A stretch of 64,000 bases of DNA, from assembly GCF_021028995.1 (NCBI RefSeq), contig NZ_JAJJZG010000009.1, positions 1-64,000 on the forward strand. The letters are read 5' to 3'. The stretch comes from Halobacterium sp. KA-4. Lineage in GTDB: Archaea; Halobacteriota; Halobacteria; Halobacteriales; Halobacteriaceae. How positions within the stretch are numbered: the first letter of the stretch is position 1; each line of letters opens with the position of its first letter. The notes below the pieces were generated by a model that searched no databases, was not told where the DNA came from, and worked only from the letters and a program-made list of their open reading frames with translations. Below, piece after piece: positions 44,777-53,328 of the stretch. The position numbers and the translations under genes were made by a program.

Positions 44777-45121
44777 TTACTCCTGCCCGTGGATGGTCTC
44801 GTGGAACGCGACGACGAGCGCGGGCACGACGACCATGAAGATGTGTTCCTCGACGGGGATGCCGAGGACGTCGACGCCGGTGCGGAGTTGGATGGCGAAC
44901 ACGCCGATGGTGAGGGTGTACCAGTCCCAGAGATAGGCGATTGGATAGAGCGCCGCGACGGTGACGCCGGCACGCCGGAGCGCGCCCGCTCGATAGAGGA
45001 GGGCGAACGCGAGCGCGCCAAACGCGACCTCCGACGCGAGGTACGTGTACGGCCCGAAGACGGCACCGACGTCGGGGACGCCAGCAGGTAACACGGGGCA
45101 CAGTACGCGTGCCAACACCAA
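44777..45121 (-). CDS. Single lycopene-cyclase-domain membrane protein
   Basis: 114 residues, three to four helices. PYTYLASEVAFGALAFALLY opens the domain, PIAYLWDWYTLTIGVFAI follows, and PVEEHIFMVVVPALVVAF is the family signature (PxEE in a membrane helix). Heterodimeric cyclases of Gram-positives use two such ~100-residue units, and haloarchaeal CrtY is normally a fused pair. The start is uncertain: the given frame begins with TTG and nearby GTG codons are possible. Its stop lies only a few bases from the IS right end. Confidence 0.72.
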   Translation of the reverse strand: MVLARVLCPVLPAGVPDVGAVFGPYTYLASEVAFGALAFALLYRAGALRRAGVTVAALYPIAYLWDWYTLTIGVFAIQLRTGVDVLGIPVEEHIFMVVVPALVVAFHETIHGQE

Positions 45122-45201
45122 AACTCTGGGATGGAGTCCGGGGTTCTGGAAGCCGCAACAAAGTTGAAGGCGTTGGTCCGTGACGTTCCACTCGAACGCC
45201 C

Positions 45202-46344
45202 ATGGATATCTCTGACATCGCTACGAACGACTACATCGAGGTCGAAGCCGAACAACGGTTGGGGAAGGCTCGCTCTATCTTCGAGGAGGAGAACCCGAAA
45301 GGCATCATCGTCACCGAAGCCGGCCAGTACGAAGGCGTCCTCACGGAGCGCAAACTACTCGGCTCGCACATCGAGGACGACACGCGCATCTCCGGGCTCA
45401 CGATGCCCGCGCCGAAAATCGACCGAACCGAGGACATCCGCGACACCGCGCGCATGCTCGTCGAGGGTGGCACGAAAATCGCGCCCGTCTTTGAGGCCGG
45501 CGAACTCTGGGGTATCATCACGGAGGACGCCATCCTCGAAGCCGTCCTCGACAGCCTCGACGCGCTCACGGTCGGCCAAATATTCAGCGAGAACGTCATC
45601 ACCATCGAGGAAGACGACAACATGGGCACCGCCATCAACCGCCTCCGCGAGCACGGCATCTCGCGACTGCCGGTCGTCGACGAGGACGGCTTTCTCACGG
45701 GCGTCGTCACCGTCCACGACGTCGTCGACTTCGTGGTTCGGGACATCTCCAAGACCACGCGCGGCGACCGCAGCGGGGAAGTCGAACGCATGCTCGACCT
45801 CCCGGTCTACGACGTGATGTCCAGTCCCGTCGAGACGGTCTCCGTCGAGGACTCCGTCCAGGACGCCGTCGAGACGATGCTCGACAACGACTACTCCGGA
45901 CTCGTCGTCACGCCCGCTGACGACGACCGCGTCGTCGGCGGCGTGCTCACCAAGACGGACGTGCTGCGCGCGCTCTCCTACACCGAGGAGGACCGCATGG
46001 ACGTCCAGATTACGAACATCGAACTGCTGGACGCGCTCTCCCGCCAGGAGATTCAGGAGCGCATTCAGGAGGTCGCGAACAAGTACAGCGACATGAACGT
46101 CCACCACGCGCACGTTCGCCTCCACAAGCACAAGGAGAAACTCCGCGGCACCCCGCTCATCATGTGCCAGCTCCGCCTCCGGACCAACAAGGGCCAGATG
46201 GCGGGCACCGGCGAGGGCTACGGCGCGGACAACGCCTTCTACATGGCGCTGGACCTCCTCGAGCGCAACGTCCTCGAACACAAGGGCGTCGAGCGTGACG
46301 AGGAGTACAAGGGCCAGCTCCTCCGGAAGCTCAATCAGCTCTGA
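45202..46344 (+). CDS. Four-CBS-domain protein with ribosome-hibernation-factor-like C-terminus
   Basis: 380 residues. Four CBS motifs begin at ~1 (DISDIATNDYIEVEAEQRLG), ~65 (ISGLTMPAPKIDRTED), ~122 (VGQIFSENVITIEEDDNMG) and ~200 (VYDVMSSPVETVSVEDSV). The last ~110 residues (DVQITNIELLDALSRQEIQE, HVRLHKHKEKLRG) resemble the S30AE/HPF fold, a beta-alpha-beta unit that binds the 30S decoding site. This suggests an adenine-nucleotide-sensing ribosome regulator. Alone on its strand, with a T-rich stretch after the stop. Confidence 0.8.
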   Translation: MDISDIATNDYIEVEAEQRLGKARSIFEEENPKGIIVTEAGQYEGVLTERKLLGSHIEDDTRISGLTMPAPKIDRTEDIRDTARMLVEGGTKIAPVFEAGELWGIITEDAILEAVLDSLDALTVGQIFSENVITIEEDDNMGTAINRLREHGISRLPVVDEDGFLTGVVTVHDVVDFVVRDISKTTRGDRSGEVERMLDLPVYDVMSSPVETVSVEDSVQDAVETMLDNDYSGLVVTPADDDRVVGGVLTKTDVLRALSYTEEDRMDVQITNIELLDALSRQEIQERIQEVANKYSDMNVHHAHVRLHKHKEKLRGTPLIMCQLRLRTNKGQMAGTGEGYGADNAFYMALDLLERNVLEHKGVERDEEYKGQLLRKLNQL

Positions 46345-46555
46345 GACGCACTTTTTGCTGCGCTCGGCGCGCGTAGCGTGCCGTCGCTTGCAGAAAATTG
46401 CGGAAAAAGCACTCCTCCTTCGCGTCATTTCGTTCCGCTCAGTCGTCGGCCCGAGCGCTCACTGCGTTCACGCTCGTGAACGGCGTCGCTTGGGTCTTTC
46501 AGACCGCTCGCTCGCCGATGCTTGTACGGGACGTTTGAACGGGGAAGTCGAACGG

Positions 46556-47260
46556 TCAGTACTGGTCGCTTTCGACGCCCTCGATGCCCGTGTCCGTGAT
46601 TTTGAAGCGCGTGTGCTCGCCCTCGGGCTTCGAGCGGTGTTTCTCGAGGGTGGCGCGGCGGTTGCCGCCGCGGAAGCGGTCGACGCGCATCACGACGCCC
46701 GTCCAGTGGTTGAGCGTGTGGCCGCCGAGCGGGCGGACGCGGTCGCTGTCGCTGTCGACGTCCGTGAACACCTGGTTCGTGACGACGACGGCGAGGTCGT
46801 GTTTGCGCGCCAGCGAGAGCAGGTGCGTAATCTGGTCGGCGACCCGGCGGAGCGCGTCGCCGCCGTCGTCGGCGTCGCGTTCGAGGCGGTAGAAGCCCGT
46901 CGCGGAGTCGAGAATGATGAGGTCCGCGCGTTCGGCGAAGTCCGCGGCGTCCCGGACGGCTTCGGCCTGCTCTTCGAAGTCGTGGGCGTCGGAGAGGATG
47001 ATGCGACTGGAGGCGTCCTCGGGGTCGTCGGCGCGCGCGGTCAGCAGTTGGTCGAAGCGCTCGACGGAGAGTCCCTCGGTGTCGATGTAGACGGCTGTGC
47101 CGCCGTCGGCGGCGACTTCGACGGCGGTCGAGAGCGCGACGTTCGTCTTGCCCGCACCCGGGGGCCCGTAGACCTGCGTGACGGTGCCGCGTTCGACGCC
47201 GCCGCCGAGCAGGTCGTCAAGGCCGGCACAGCCCGTTGAGATGTGGGTGTCGTCGCTCAC
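46556..47260 (-). CDS. radB: DNA repair and recombination protein RadB
   Basis: 234 residues from GTG 47258-47260 (SDDTHISTGCAGLDDLLGGG). RecA-fold core: Walker A VYGPPGAGKTNVAL near residue 36, Walker B RADLIILDSATGFYR near 122, and DNA-loop region VTNQVFTDVDSDSDRVRPLG. The N-terminal helix-hairpin-helix of RadA is absent, as in all RadB. It acts as a mediator for RadA in homologous recombination. It is divergent from a gene for an RNase-H-fold protein, ~100 bases away. Confidence 0.92.
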   Translation of the reverse strand: MSDDTHISTGCAGLDDLLGGGVERGTVTQVYGPPGAGKTNVALSTAVEVAADGGTAVYIDTEGLSVERFDQLLTARADDPEDASSRIILSDAHDFEEQAEAVRDAADFAERADLIILDSATGFYRLERDADDGGDALRRVADQITHLLSLARKHDLAVVVTNQVFTDVDSDSDRVRPLGGHTLNHWTGVVMRVDRFRGGNRRATLEKHRSKPEGEHTRFKITDTGIEGVESDQY

Positions 47261-47364
47261 TATCCCTCGATTGGTTGTTCCCGGGCAAAAGACCCCCGGT
47301 GTGTCGGCTGCGCGGGGACACGTTGCGGGCAAGCGTTTTGCTGTCGGCGGCCGCACGTGCGGTC

Positions 47365-48087
47365 GTGATAGTCGTCGCGACGACGGACTTCGAAGTGTAC
47401 CACGAGGTCGTCGAGGAGCTGCGGGACCGCGACGTGGCGTTCACGACGGTCGAACCGGGCGAGCCGCTGCCGGAGACGACGGACGTCGTCATCACCGCAG
47501 GGGAAGACATCGAGGCGGCGGTTCCGGTCGTGGTCGCGGACGCCGAGCGCGCCCGACAGACCGTCGAGGAGGCGCTCGTCTACCTGCGGGGCGGCGAGGG
47601 CCGGACCGTCGTCGGCGTCGACCCGGGGACGCGTCCCGGTATCGCGGTGTTGCGCGGCGGGATGGTCGTCTCGGCGTTCCAGGTGCCAATCGAGCGGGCG
47701 GCCGAAGTGGCGAGCGAGGAGGTTGCCGGGGAGGACGACGCCGTGGTGCGCGTGGGGGACGGCGCGCGACTGGAGGGCGCACGCATTATCGACGGCCTCG
47801 ACGAGGTGCGCGTGGAACTCGTCGACGAGACGGGGACGACGCCGTTCCTCGGGTCGGGCGCGCGGGGCATGGGCGACGTGCTCGCGGCGGCGAACATCGC
47901 GCTGATGGCGGGCGAGGAAATCGAGGGACGGACCATCGAGCCCACGGAGGGCGAGATTCAGGTCATCAAGAGCCGGTCGCGCGAGGAGAGCGAGCAGAAC
48001 CGGACCATCACGGAGGAACTCGCACGGAAGGTCGCACGGGGCAAACTCACGCTCGAGGAAGCGCTGGAGGCGCACCGCGAGGAGTGA
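47365..48087 (+). CDS. Predicted RNase-H/RuvC-fold protein divergent from radB
   Basis: 240 residues from GTG 47365 (IVVATTDFEVYHEVVEELRD); the open frame upstream is discarded because it runs antisense into radB. The first ~85 residues are an alpha/beta domain ending VVVADAERARQTVEEALVYL. The central part starts GRTVVGVDPGTRPGIAVLRG, a first strand of the RuvC/RNase-H fold with its acidic residue. Further acidic strands are VRVELVDETGT and a helical C-terminus KVARGKLTLEEALEAHREE. Nuclease function is suggested, not shown; the remaining catalytic acids are not obvious. Confidence 0.7.
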   Translation: MIVVATTDFEVYHEVVEELRDRDVAFTTVEPGEPLPETTDVVITAGEDIEAAVPVVVADAERARQTVEEALVYLRGGEGRTVVGVDPGTRPGIAVLRGGMVVSAFQVPIERAAEVASEEVAGEDDAVVRVGDGARLEGARIIDGLDEVRVELVDETGTTPFLGSGARGMGDVLAAANIALMAGEEIEGRTIEPTEGEIQVIKSRSREESEQNRTITEELARKVARGKLTLEEALEAHREE

Positions 48088-48262
48088 GCAGCCGGTGGGA
48101 CGCGGGCTCTGCTTTTCGAGTGTCGGGGTCGCGGCAGAACGGGCGGGAGACAGCACGCCTTTCTGCCCTCGTATGTTAGTAGTTGACAGCCACGGTGGGG
48201 TGTGGCGGAAAGTACTTCCGTTCCGACGCCAGATTCGCACACATCCGCCGTAGCCTCCAATC

Positions 48263-50488
48263 ATGAACGAAGTCCAACTTGAGGTGGCGAAAGCCTACCC
48301 GAACGACTCGGGCAGGGGTATCGCTCGCCTCGACCCCGACACGCTCCTGCACCTGAAGCTCAGTCCGGGAGACATCATCGAGATCGAGGGTGCCGAGACG
48401 ACCGCCGCGAAGGTCTGGCGCGCCGACCGGCAGGACTGGAACACCGACACCATCCGCATCGACGGGTTCACTCGGCAGAACGCCGACGTCGGCATCGGCG
48501 AACGCGTGAAGATCCGCAAGGCCGACGCCCAGAAGGCCGACCGGCTCGTGCTCGCGCCGCCAGAGGACGCCAGCGTCCAGTTCGGCAGCGACGCCGCCGG
48601 CATGGTCAAACGCCAGATTCTCAAGCGCCCCGTCGTCTCCCGCGACATCGTGCCGGTGATGTCGAGCACAAACCACCCGTTCATGCGCTCGCCGGGGCAG
48701 GCCATCCCGCTCATCGCCGTCGAGACCGAGCCGGAGGGCGTCTGCCTCATCACAGAGGACACGGACGTCGAACTCCGCGAGGAGCCCATCAGCGGCTTCG
48801 AGCGCACGGGCGGCGGCATCACCTACGAAGACATCGGCGGCCTCGAGAGTGAGATTCAGCGCGTCCGGGAGATGGTCGAACTCCCGATGAAACATCCCCA
48901 GATTTTCCAGAAGCTCGGCATCGAGCCACCACAGGGGGTGTTGCTTCACGGGCCGCCGGGCACCGGGAAGACGCTGCTCGCGAAGGCCGTCGCCAACGAG
49001 ACGTCGGCGAGTTTCTTCTCCATCGCCGGCCCCGAGATTATCTCCAAGTACTACGGCGAGTCCGAACAGCAACTCCGGGAGATATTCGAGGACGCCAAAG
49101 ACGACTCGCCGTCGATTATCTTCATCGACGAACTGGACTCTATCGCGCCCAAGCGCGAGGACGTCACGGGCGAAGTCGAGCGCCGCGTCGTCGCCCAACT
49201 GCTGACGATGATGGACGGCCTCGAAGGCCGCGGCCAAGTCATCGTCATCGCGGCGACCAACCGCGTCGACGCCGTCGACCCCGCGCTCCGCCGCCCCGGC
49301 CGCTTCGACCGCGAAATCGAAATCGGCGTCCCCGACGAGGTCGGCCGCGAGGAGATTCTGAAGATTCACACCCGCGGCATGCCCCTCAGCGACGACGTGA
49401 ACCTCTCGTCGCTGGCCGACGACACTCACGGCTTCGTCGGCGCGGACATCGAGAGCCTCACCAAGGAGGCCGCGATGCGCGCGCTCCGGCGCTACCTCCC
49501 CGAAATCGACCTCGACGAGGAGGACATCCCGCCGAGCCTCATCGACCGCATGATCGTCAAGCGCAACGACTTCAAGGGCGCGCTCAACGAGGTCGAACCC
49601 TCCGCGATGCGGGAGGTCCTCGTCGAACTCCCGAAGCTCTCGTGGGACGACGTCGGCGGCCTCGACGAAGCGAAAAACGACATCAAGGAGGCCGTCGAGT
49701 GGCCGCTCAACCAGCCCGAGAAGTTCACCCGCATGGGCATCGACCCGCCCGCCGGCGTGCTCCTCTACGGGCCGCCGGGCACCGGGAAGACGCTGATGGC
49801 GAAAGCCGTCGCCAACGAGACCAACGCCAACTTCATCAGCGTCCGCGGCCCCCAGCTGCTCTCGAAGTGGGTCGGCGAGTCCGAGAAGGCAATCCGACAG
49901 ACGTTCCGGAAGGCCCGCCAGGTCTCCCCGACGGTCATCTTCTTCGACGAGCTCGACAGCCTCGCGCCCGGCCGCGGCCAGGAAGTCGGAAACAACGTCT
50001 CCGAGCGTGTCGTCAACCAACTGCTCACGGAACTGGACGGCCTCGAAGAGATGGAGGAGGTGATGGTCATCGCTGCGACCAACCGCCCCGACATCATCGA
50101 CCCCGCGCTCATCCGCTCGGGGCGCTTCGACCGCCTCGTCCAAGTCGGACAGCCCGACGTCGAGGGCCGCGAGCAGATTCTGAAAATCCACACCCAGGAC
50201 ATCCCGCTCGCACCCGACGTCAGCCTCCGCGAACTCGCCGAGGTCACTGACGGCTACGTCGGCAGCGACCTCGCGAACATCACCCGCGAAGCCGCCATCG
50301 AAGCGCTCCGCGAGGACGAAGACGCCGAAGAAGTCGAGATGCGTCACTTCCGCCGCGGCATGGAGGACGTCCGCCCCACCGTCACGGAAGACCTCATGGA
50401 CTACTACGACCGCGTCGAAGAACAATTCAAAGGCAGTCAGAACCCCGAAACCCGCCGCGAGAGCGGTGGTCACATCGGGTTCCAGTGA
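48263..50488 (+). CDS. cdcH: CDC48/VCP-type AAA+ ATPase
   Basis: 741 residues. The N-domain (~1-185) has the double-psi barrel and four-helix halves ([20 protein letters not shown]). D1 carries [20 protein letters not shown] near 230 and [18 protein letters not shown]2 carries [20 protein letters not shown] near 503 and [15 protein letters not shown]. Arginine fingers follow. It unfolds substrates, partly for the proteasome. The TGA stop (50486-50488) coincides with the end of an IS right end: the following bases CATCCTC are IS sequence. The C-terminus (GGHIGFQ) looks normal. Confidence 0.96.
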   Translation: MNEVQLEVAKAYPNDSGRGIARLDPDTLLHLKLSPGDIIEIEGAETTAAKVWRADRQDWNTDTIRIDGFTRQNADVGIGERVKIRKADAQKADRLVLAPPEDASVQFGSDAAGMVKRQILKRPVVSRDIVPVMSSTNHPFMRSPGQAIPLIAVETEPEGVCLITEDTDVELREEPISGFERTGGGITYEDIGGLESEIQRVREMVELPMKHPQIFQKLGIEPPQGVLLHGPPGTGKTLLAKAVANETSASFFSIAGPEIISKYYGESEQQLREIFEDAKDDSPSIIFIDELDSIAPKREDVTGEVERRVVAQLLTMMDGLEGRGQVIVIAATNRVDAVDPALRRPGRFDREIEIGVPDEVGREEILKIHTRGMPLSDDVNLSSLADDTHGFVGADIESLTKEAAMRALRRYLPEIDLDEEDIPPSLIDRMIVKRNDFKGALNEVEPSAMREVLVELPKLSWDDVGGLDEAKNDIKEAVEWPLNQPEKFTRMGIDPPAGVLLYGPPGTGKTLMAKAVANETNANFISVRGPQLLSKWVGESEKAIRQTFRKARQVSPTVIFFDELDSLAPGRGQEVGNNVSERVVNQLLTELDGLEEMEEVMVIAATNRPDIIDPALIRSGRFDRLVQVGQPDVEGREQILKIHTQDIPLAPDVSLRELAEVTDGYVGSDLANITREAAIEALREDEDAEEVEMRHFRRGMEDVRPTVTEDLMDYYDRVEEQFKGSQNPETRRESGGHIGFQ

Positions 50489-50940
50489 CATCCTCGCCCG
50501 CCCTTTAGGGCGGGGCTTCCACCACGGGTGGAATACCCAGATTGGCTGGGATTGAGGTTTCAAGACGTGTTCACGTCACCGGTCTCCGGGTTCGCCCCCG
50601 CCCCCTCCGTTGGCGGGCTAGATGAACCCTTGTCATCGGAAGCCCGCTTCTCAGACGGGAGTTCCTCACTCGATAACGTGTCTTCGTGGGCCTGCCACTG
50701 GCGCCCGCTCCACGGCGAGTCATCGCCCACCAATTTCACGGGCAGGCTCTCTCCCCACGGATTTAGCCGATTGGTTATGTTCGCTGCTGCGTTCAAATCC
50801 GCCTGATACTCCGACAGATTCTCCCTCTGCTTAAAAAGCGAAGCTCTCCCGAGCCCTTCCAAGCGGAGCGAGGAAGGACGATAAAAACTCCCTGCGCTCA
50901 CTTCGTTCGCTCGCGAAGGAAACGTGCGGCGAAGCCGCAC
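50486..50940 (-). mobile_element. Remnant of an IS1341-type element (right end plus tnpB tail)
   Basis: On the reverse strand the stretch ends GGCGGGCGAGGATGTCA, a typical haloarchaeal right end, with the hairpin GCCCGCCC-TTTA-GGGCGGGG (50496-50515). A tnpB C-terminal remnant precedes it. The left end may be the GTGCGGC-GAA-GCCGCAC hairpin near 50922-50938. No active-site region remains. What persists is mainly the part that encodes the omega RNA scaffold. Confidence 0.65.
50560..50823 (-). pseudogene. tnpB C-terminal fragment
   Basis: The reverse frame reads NLSEYQADLNAAANITNRLN then PWGESLPVKLVGDDSPWSG, the end of the RuvC-III/tail region of haloarchaeal TnpB (the ADLNAAANI Asp is RuvC-III). 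The zinc ribbon and everything before it are missing; residues further upstream in the frame do not resemble TnpB. The frame continues to a TAG at 50560 as a Ser/Glu-rich tail. Confidence 0.7.
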
Positions 50941-50967
50941 GTATGCTTCACACCAGCTGCGGCACAG

Positions 50968-51897
50968 CTACGCTGCGTGGCTGACCCGCTGGTAGACGCG
51001 GCCGAGTTCCTCCCTGACGACCTGTCGTTCGAGCACCGCGACGCCAGTGACGACGACGAGGAAGCCGACGGCAGTCGAGGGGGTGACGCCTTCTCCGAAC
51101 AGAATCCACGCCGTGATGGCGGCGAAGATGGGGACGGCGTACGCGACAAGATTCGTGCGGACCGGGCCGATTCTCCGGATGAGGATGAAGAAGATGGGGT
51201 AGGCGACGGCCGTTGAGAGGACGCCCAAGACGAGCACCGCGTAGAGGATTGGCGTCGTGATGACGGCGGCGGCCGCCGACTCGCCGATGCCGACGCTCAC
51301 CACGTGGAGGAGGAACGCGCCGAGCGCCATCGCCCACGCGGTCAGCGGAATGCTGTCGAGAGTGGCGTCCACGCGCCGCAGAAGCACGCTGCCGAGCGCG
51401 ACCGAGGCCGCCGCGGCGAGCACGAGCAGCTGGCCGATTGTCGACCCGGATGTGAGTGTCTCCGGGGACGGCTGGACGATGATGGCGACGCCGACCAGTC
51501 CGACGGCGATGCCGAGGAGGCTGACCGCGTCGAGGCGCTGGTCGAGGAGGAAGAACGCGAACGCGGGTGCGAGCAGCGGGTTCAGGCCGTACATCACCGA
51601 GGCGGCGGCCGGCGTTATCGCCTGCTGGCCGAGGAAGAGGAAGCCGTTGTTCCCGGCGATGAGCGCGACCGCGCCGACGGTAATGCCGGCGTAGTCGGCG
51701 CGGCTCTGCGGGACCCACGTGTCGTAGCGCCACGCGATGAACACCAACAGGAGGGGGACGGCGACGTCGAACCGGAGCGCGGCGAAGAACACCGGCGGGA
51801 GCGCGTCCAGCCCGGTCTTGATGGCGACGAACGAGAACCCCCACAGGATAGCGAGCAGGACGAACAGCCCCGCGTGCAGGTAGCGAGCGGCGTTCAT
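50968..51897 (-). CDS. EamA/DMT-superfamily membrane transporter
   Basis: 309 residues, ten membrane helices in two EamA repeats. The first starts LAILWGFSFVAIKTGLDALP; the second is near residue 155 (LLVLAAAASVALGSVLLRRV). It shares with the protein at 13989-14906 the motifs FVAIKTGLDA / FAAIKAGLDA and the DTWVPQSRADY / DNWLPQSRADW loop, so they are paralogues. Substrate unknown, probably a small organic metabolite. Monocistronic, with the IS remnant directly downstream. Confidence 0.88.
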   Translation of the reverse strand: MNAARYLHAGLFVLLAILWGFSFVAIKTGLDALPPVFFAALRFDVAVPLLLVFIAWRYDTWVPQSRADYAGITVGAVALIAGNNGFLFLGQQAITPAAASVMYGLNPLLAPAFAFFLLDQRLDAVSLLGIAVGLVGVAIIVQPSPETLTSGSTIGQLLVLAAAASVALGSVLLRRVDATLDSIPLTAWAMALGAFLLHVVSVGIGESAAAAVITTPILYAVLVLGVLSTAVAYPIFFILIRRIGPVRTNLVAYAVPIFAAITAWILFGEGVTPSTAVGFLVVVTGVAVLERQVVREELGRVYQRVSHAA

Positions 51898-52056
51898 GGC
51901 GACGGAGTGCGTGCGGCAGACATTCGAGTGTGGTCGTGATACGACGCGGCCAAGGATAAGTGCGGCTGAACCGGAACGACGGCACGCGGGGCCGCCGGCC
52001 CGGTCACGTTCAGCAGCCGCTGCTCGGTGCGAGAAGACGGAGAGAGAAGTCGGGCG

Positions 52057-52428
52057 TTATTCGACGAGGACCGCGTTGACCTGACCGTCCTGGCCGGGAC
52101 GGGAGGTGACGCGGGCGCGGCCGGCGTCCGTCTCGATGATGGCGCCCTTCGTGATGATGTTCCGGCGGGCGTAGTTCGGGTTCGCGCCGTTCTCGACGAC
52201 GTCCTTGATGGTGGCGCGGACGGCACCGTCGTCGGTGGCGACGTTGGCGACGTTCGTGGAGAGTGCGCGGACCTTCTCGTTGTCGCCGCGCGCGTCGACG
52301 GTGCGGAAGCGCTGTTCGCCGACGGTCGTCTCCGTGGGCGAGCGGCCGGTCTTGGACTTCTTCTTCTTGCTCTGGGGACGGAGTCGCGCGCCGGTCTTCG
52401 AGCGCTTGGAGCGGCCTTGGTATTGCAT
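52057..52428 (-). CDS. rps8e: 30S ribosomal protein S8e
   Basis: 123 residues from ATG 52428. MQYQGRSKRSKTGARLRPQS, then KKKKSKTGRSPTETTVGEQR, matches the archaeal/eukaryotic S8e N-terminus; NYARRNIITKGAIIETDAGR is the conserved C-terminal beta part. Other frames through the region come from tnpB debris reading into it. An IS remnant ends about 50 bases upstream (52478), leaving only a TTTCAAG TATA-like element at 52452-52458 for its promoter. Confidence 0.95.
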   Translation of the reverse strand: MQYQGRSKRSKTGARLRPQSKKKKSKTGRSPTETTVGEQRFRTVDARGDNEKVRALSTNVANVATDDGAVRATIKDVVENGANPNYARRNIITKGAIIETDAGRARVTSRPGQDGQVNAVLVE

Positions 52429-52506
52429 ACCCGGGAAGTGGCGCAGGACGTACTTGAAAGGCTCGGTTGGACGGGAATGACATCCTCCGCGCCGTGAACG
52501 GCGCGG

Positions 52507-52801
52507 TTTCCCCGGTGGGGTCTCGGCTATGCCGATTGAAGAATTCGCGCCAGGCTTCGGTGTTTGTTCGCCGGACAGTTTGGGCGGTCGAAGCGCCGAG
52601 AACACCTTTGTACTTGCCTTCGAGGCGGCCTGTATCGGCGTCCCAGACGTCGCCGTCGAAGCCGTCTTCGTTGTTGTAGCGCATGAGGCGCTGGTAATTG
52701 ATCTCGTTCCAGAGCGCGGCAGAAGCGTCCAACAGGTCCCGTAGCACTTGCTCCCCGTCGTCAGAGAGCGGTCGAACGGCAAACGTGTTGGTACGCTTCA
52801 T
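52507..52801 (-). pseudogene. tnpB N-terminal fragment
   Basis: From ATG 52801 the frame reads MKRTNTFAVRPLSDDGEQVL, LWNEINYQRLMRYNNEDGFD, then TNTEAWREFFNR, closely following the start of the full TnpB at 60 kb (LWNQLTYRRRHAYF, KNSEAWRSFFG). After about 95 residues it runs directly into the right-end hairpin, so roughly three quarters of the protein including all RuvC motifs is deleted. Its promoter region is intact. Confidence 0.75.
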
Positions 52802-52810
52802 GCCACAGCT

Positions 52811-52847
52811 CTTTTTACGTCTGTAAGTCAAATAAGTCTTATTAGAC
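52811..52847. promoter_or_regulatory. Bidirectional promoter with palindrome AATAAG-T-CTTATT
   Basis: The perfect palindrome is at 52831-52843; an outer GTCT...AGAC pair (52820-52847) extends it. CTTTTTACG at 52811-52819 is a TATA-like element for the forward gene (ATG 52848), and CTTATTTG on the reverse strand would serve the tnpB fragment. A ribbon-helix-helix protein encoded downstream is a natural binder. Confidence 0.5.
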
Positions 52848-53075
52848 ATGACGACTGAAACGCCATTGACTTGCTACATCTGTGGTCGGACCAGCGACGA
52901 CTGGATGACAGTTGATATGATTGGATTATTCGAGGACCAAGAGGCGGCCCGTGAACGTTTCAAAGAAAAGCATGACACAGAACCGGAAAGCTACCTGTTC
53001 GTCTGTCCAGGGTGTGAGGACGAAAACCCACACCACGCCGAGAATTGTTATGAGAAATACGGGGAGCACCAATGA
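52848..53075 (+). CDS. 75-residue zinc-finger protein
   Basis: TCYICGRTSDDWMTVDMIGL supplies one CxxC, FVCPGCEDENPHHAENCYEK another CxxC plus His and Cys; together a plausible zinc site. A helical middle (EDQEAARERFKEKHDTEPES) joins them. Lower GC than the core genes, suggesting it arrived with the IS. It shares a four-base ATGA overlap with the following ribbon-helix-helix gene, so the two are translated together. Its function is unknown; the pairing resembles a toxin-antitoxin or regulator pair. Confidence 0.7.
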   Translation: MTTETPLTCYICGRTSDDWMTVDMIGLFEDQEAARERFKEKHDTEPESYLFVCPGCEDENPHHAENCYEKYGEHQ

Positions 53076-53215
53076 GGCCAGCTATAGACATTTCGCACGG
53101 CTTGCACGGTCGTCTGAAAGATTACGCAGAAGTGAACGACCTGGAACTTTCAGAAGCCTATACAGAGGTGTTAGAAACCGGTCTAGAAGCGTTGGAGACT
53201 CAAGACCAGCAGTAA
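53072..53215 (+). CDS. 47-residue ribbon-helix-helix (RHH) DNA-binding protein
   Basis: Short gene found by reading. MRPAIDISHGLHGRLKDYAE gives the beta ribbon (AIDISHGL) and start of helix A; VNDLELSEAYTEVLETGLEA completes helix A and B, the classic CopG/Arc/MetJ layout. It ends ALETQDQQ. Start ATG overlaps the stop of the zinc-finger gene (ATGA). Such proteins dimerise and bind palindromes; AATAAG-T-CTTATT in the upstream promoter fits autoregulation. Could be an antitoxin whose partner is the zinc-finger protein. Confidence 0.72.
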   Translation: MRPAIDISHGLHGRLKDYAEVNDLELSEAYTEVLETGLEALETQDQQ

Positions 53216-53251
53216 CGTGGTAGTTTCTCACCTGAGCTTACGCGATTCACG

Positions 53252-53269
53252 CCCGCCGTAAACGGCGGG
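53252..53269 (+). repeat. Orphan IS right-end hairpin
   Basis: CCCGCCG-TAAA-CGGCGGG followed by GGATTCTCTCG, the form of a haloarchaeal IS200/IS605 right end (compare GCCCGCCC-TTTA-GGGCGGG at 50.5 kb and CCCACCGC-TTTA-GCGGTGGG at 61.5 kb). No tnpB precedes it on this strand; the RHH gene does. It may also act as a terminator. Confidence 0.55.
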
Positions 53270-53328
53270 GATTCTCTCGTTGTACCAAGATAGCGGGTTT
53301 TACCCGCGTCGCCGCCGTCTCAGTTCCC

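Larger units (their letters stand above)
52478..53285. mobile_element. Composite IS1341-type remnant enclosing two small genes
   Basis: Left border on this map: a reverse-oriented right end with hairpin CCGCGCCG-TGAA-CGGCGCGG (52487-52506) and terminal GAGGATGTCA, matching the 50.5-kb remnant. Next is a truncated tnpB start (reverse), a shared promoter with a palindrome, two forward genes (zinc finger and ribbon-helix-helix), and a forward right-end-like hairpin at 53252-53269. The two outward-facing ends could let the whole 0.8 kb move if a transposase is supplied; that is inference. Confidence 0.5.

Noticed and set aside
52057-52782. 241-residue reverse frame with S8e at its end
   Set aside because: The N-terminal half is out-of-frame tnpB debris; S8e starts at ATG 52428.
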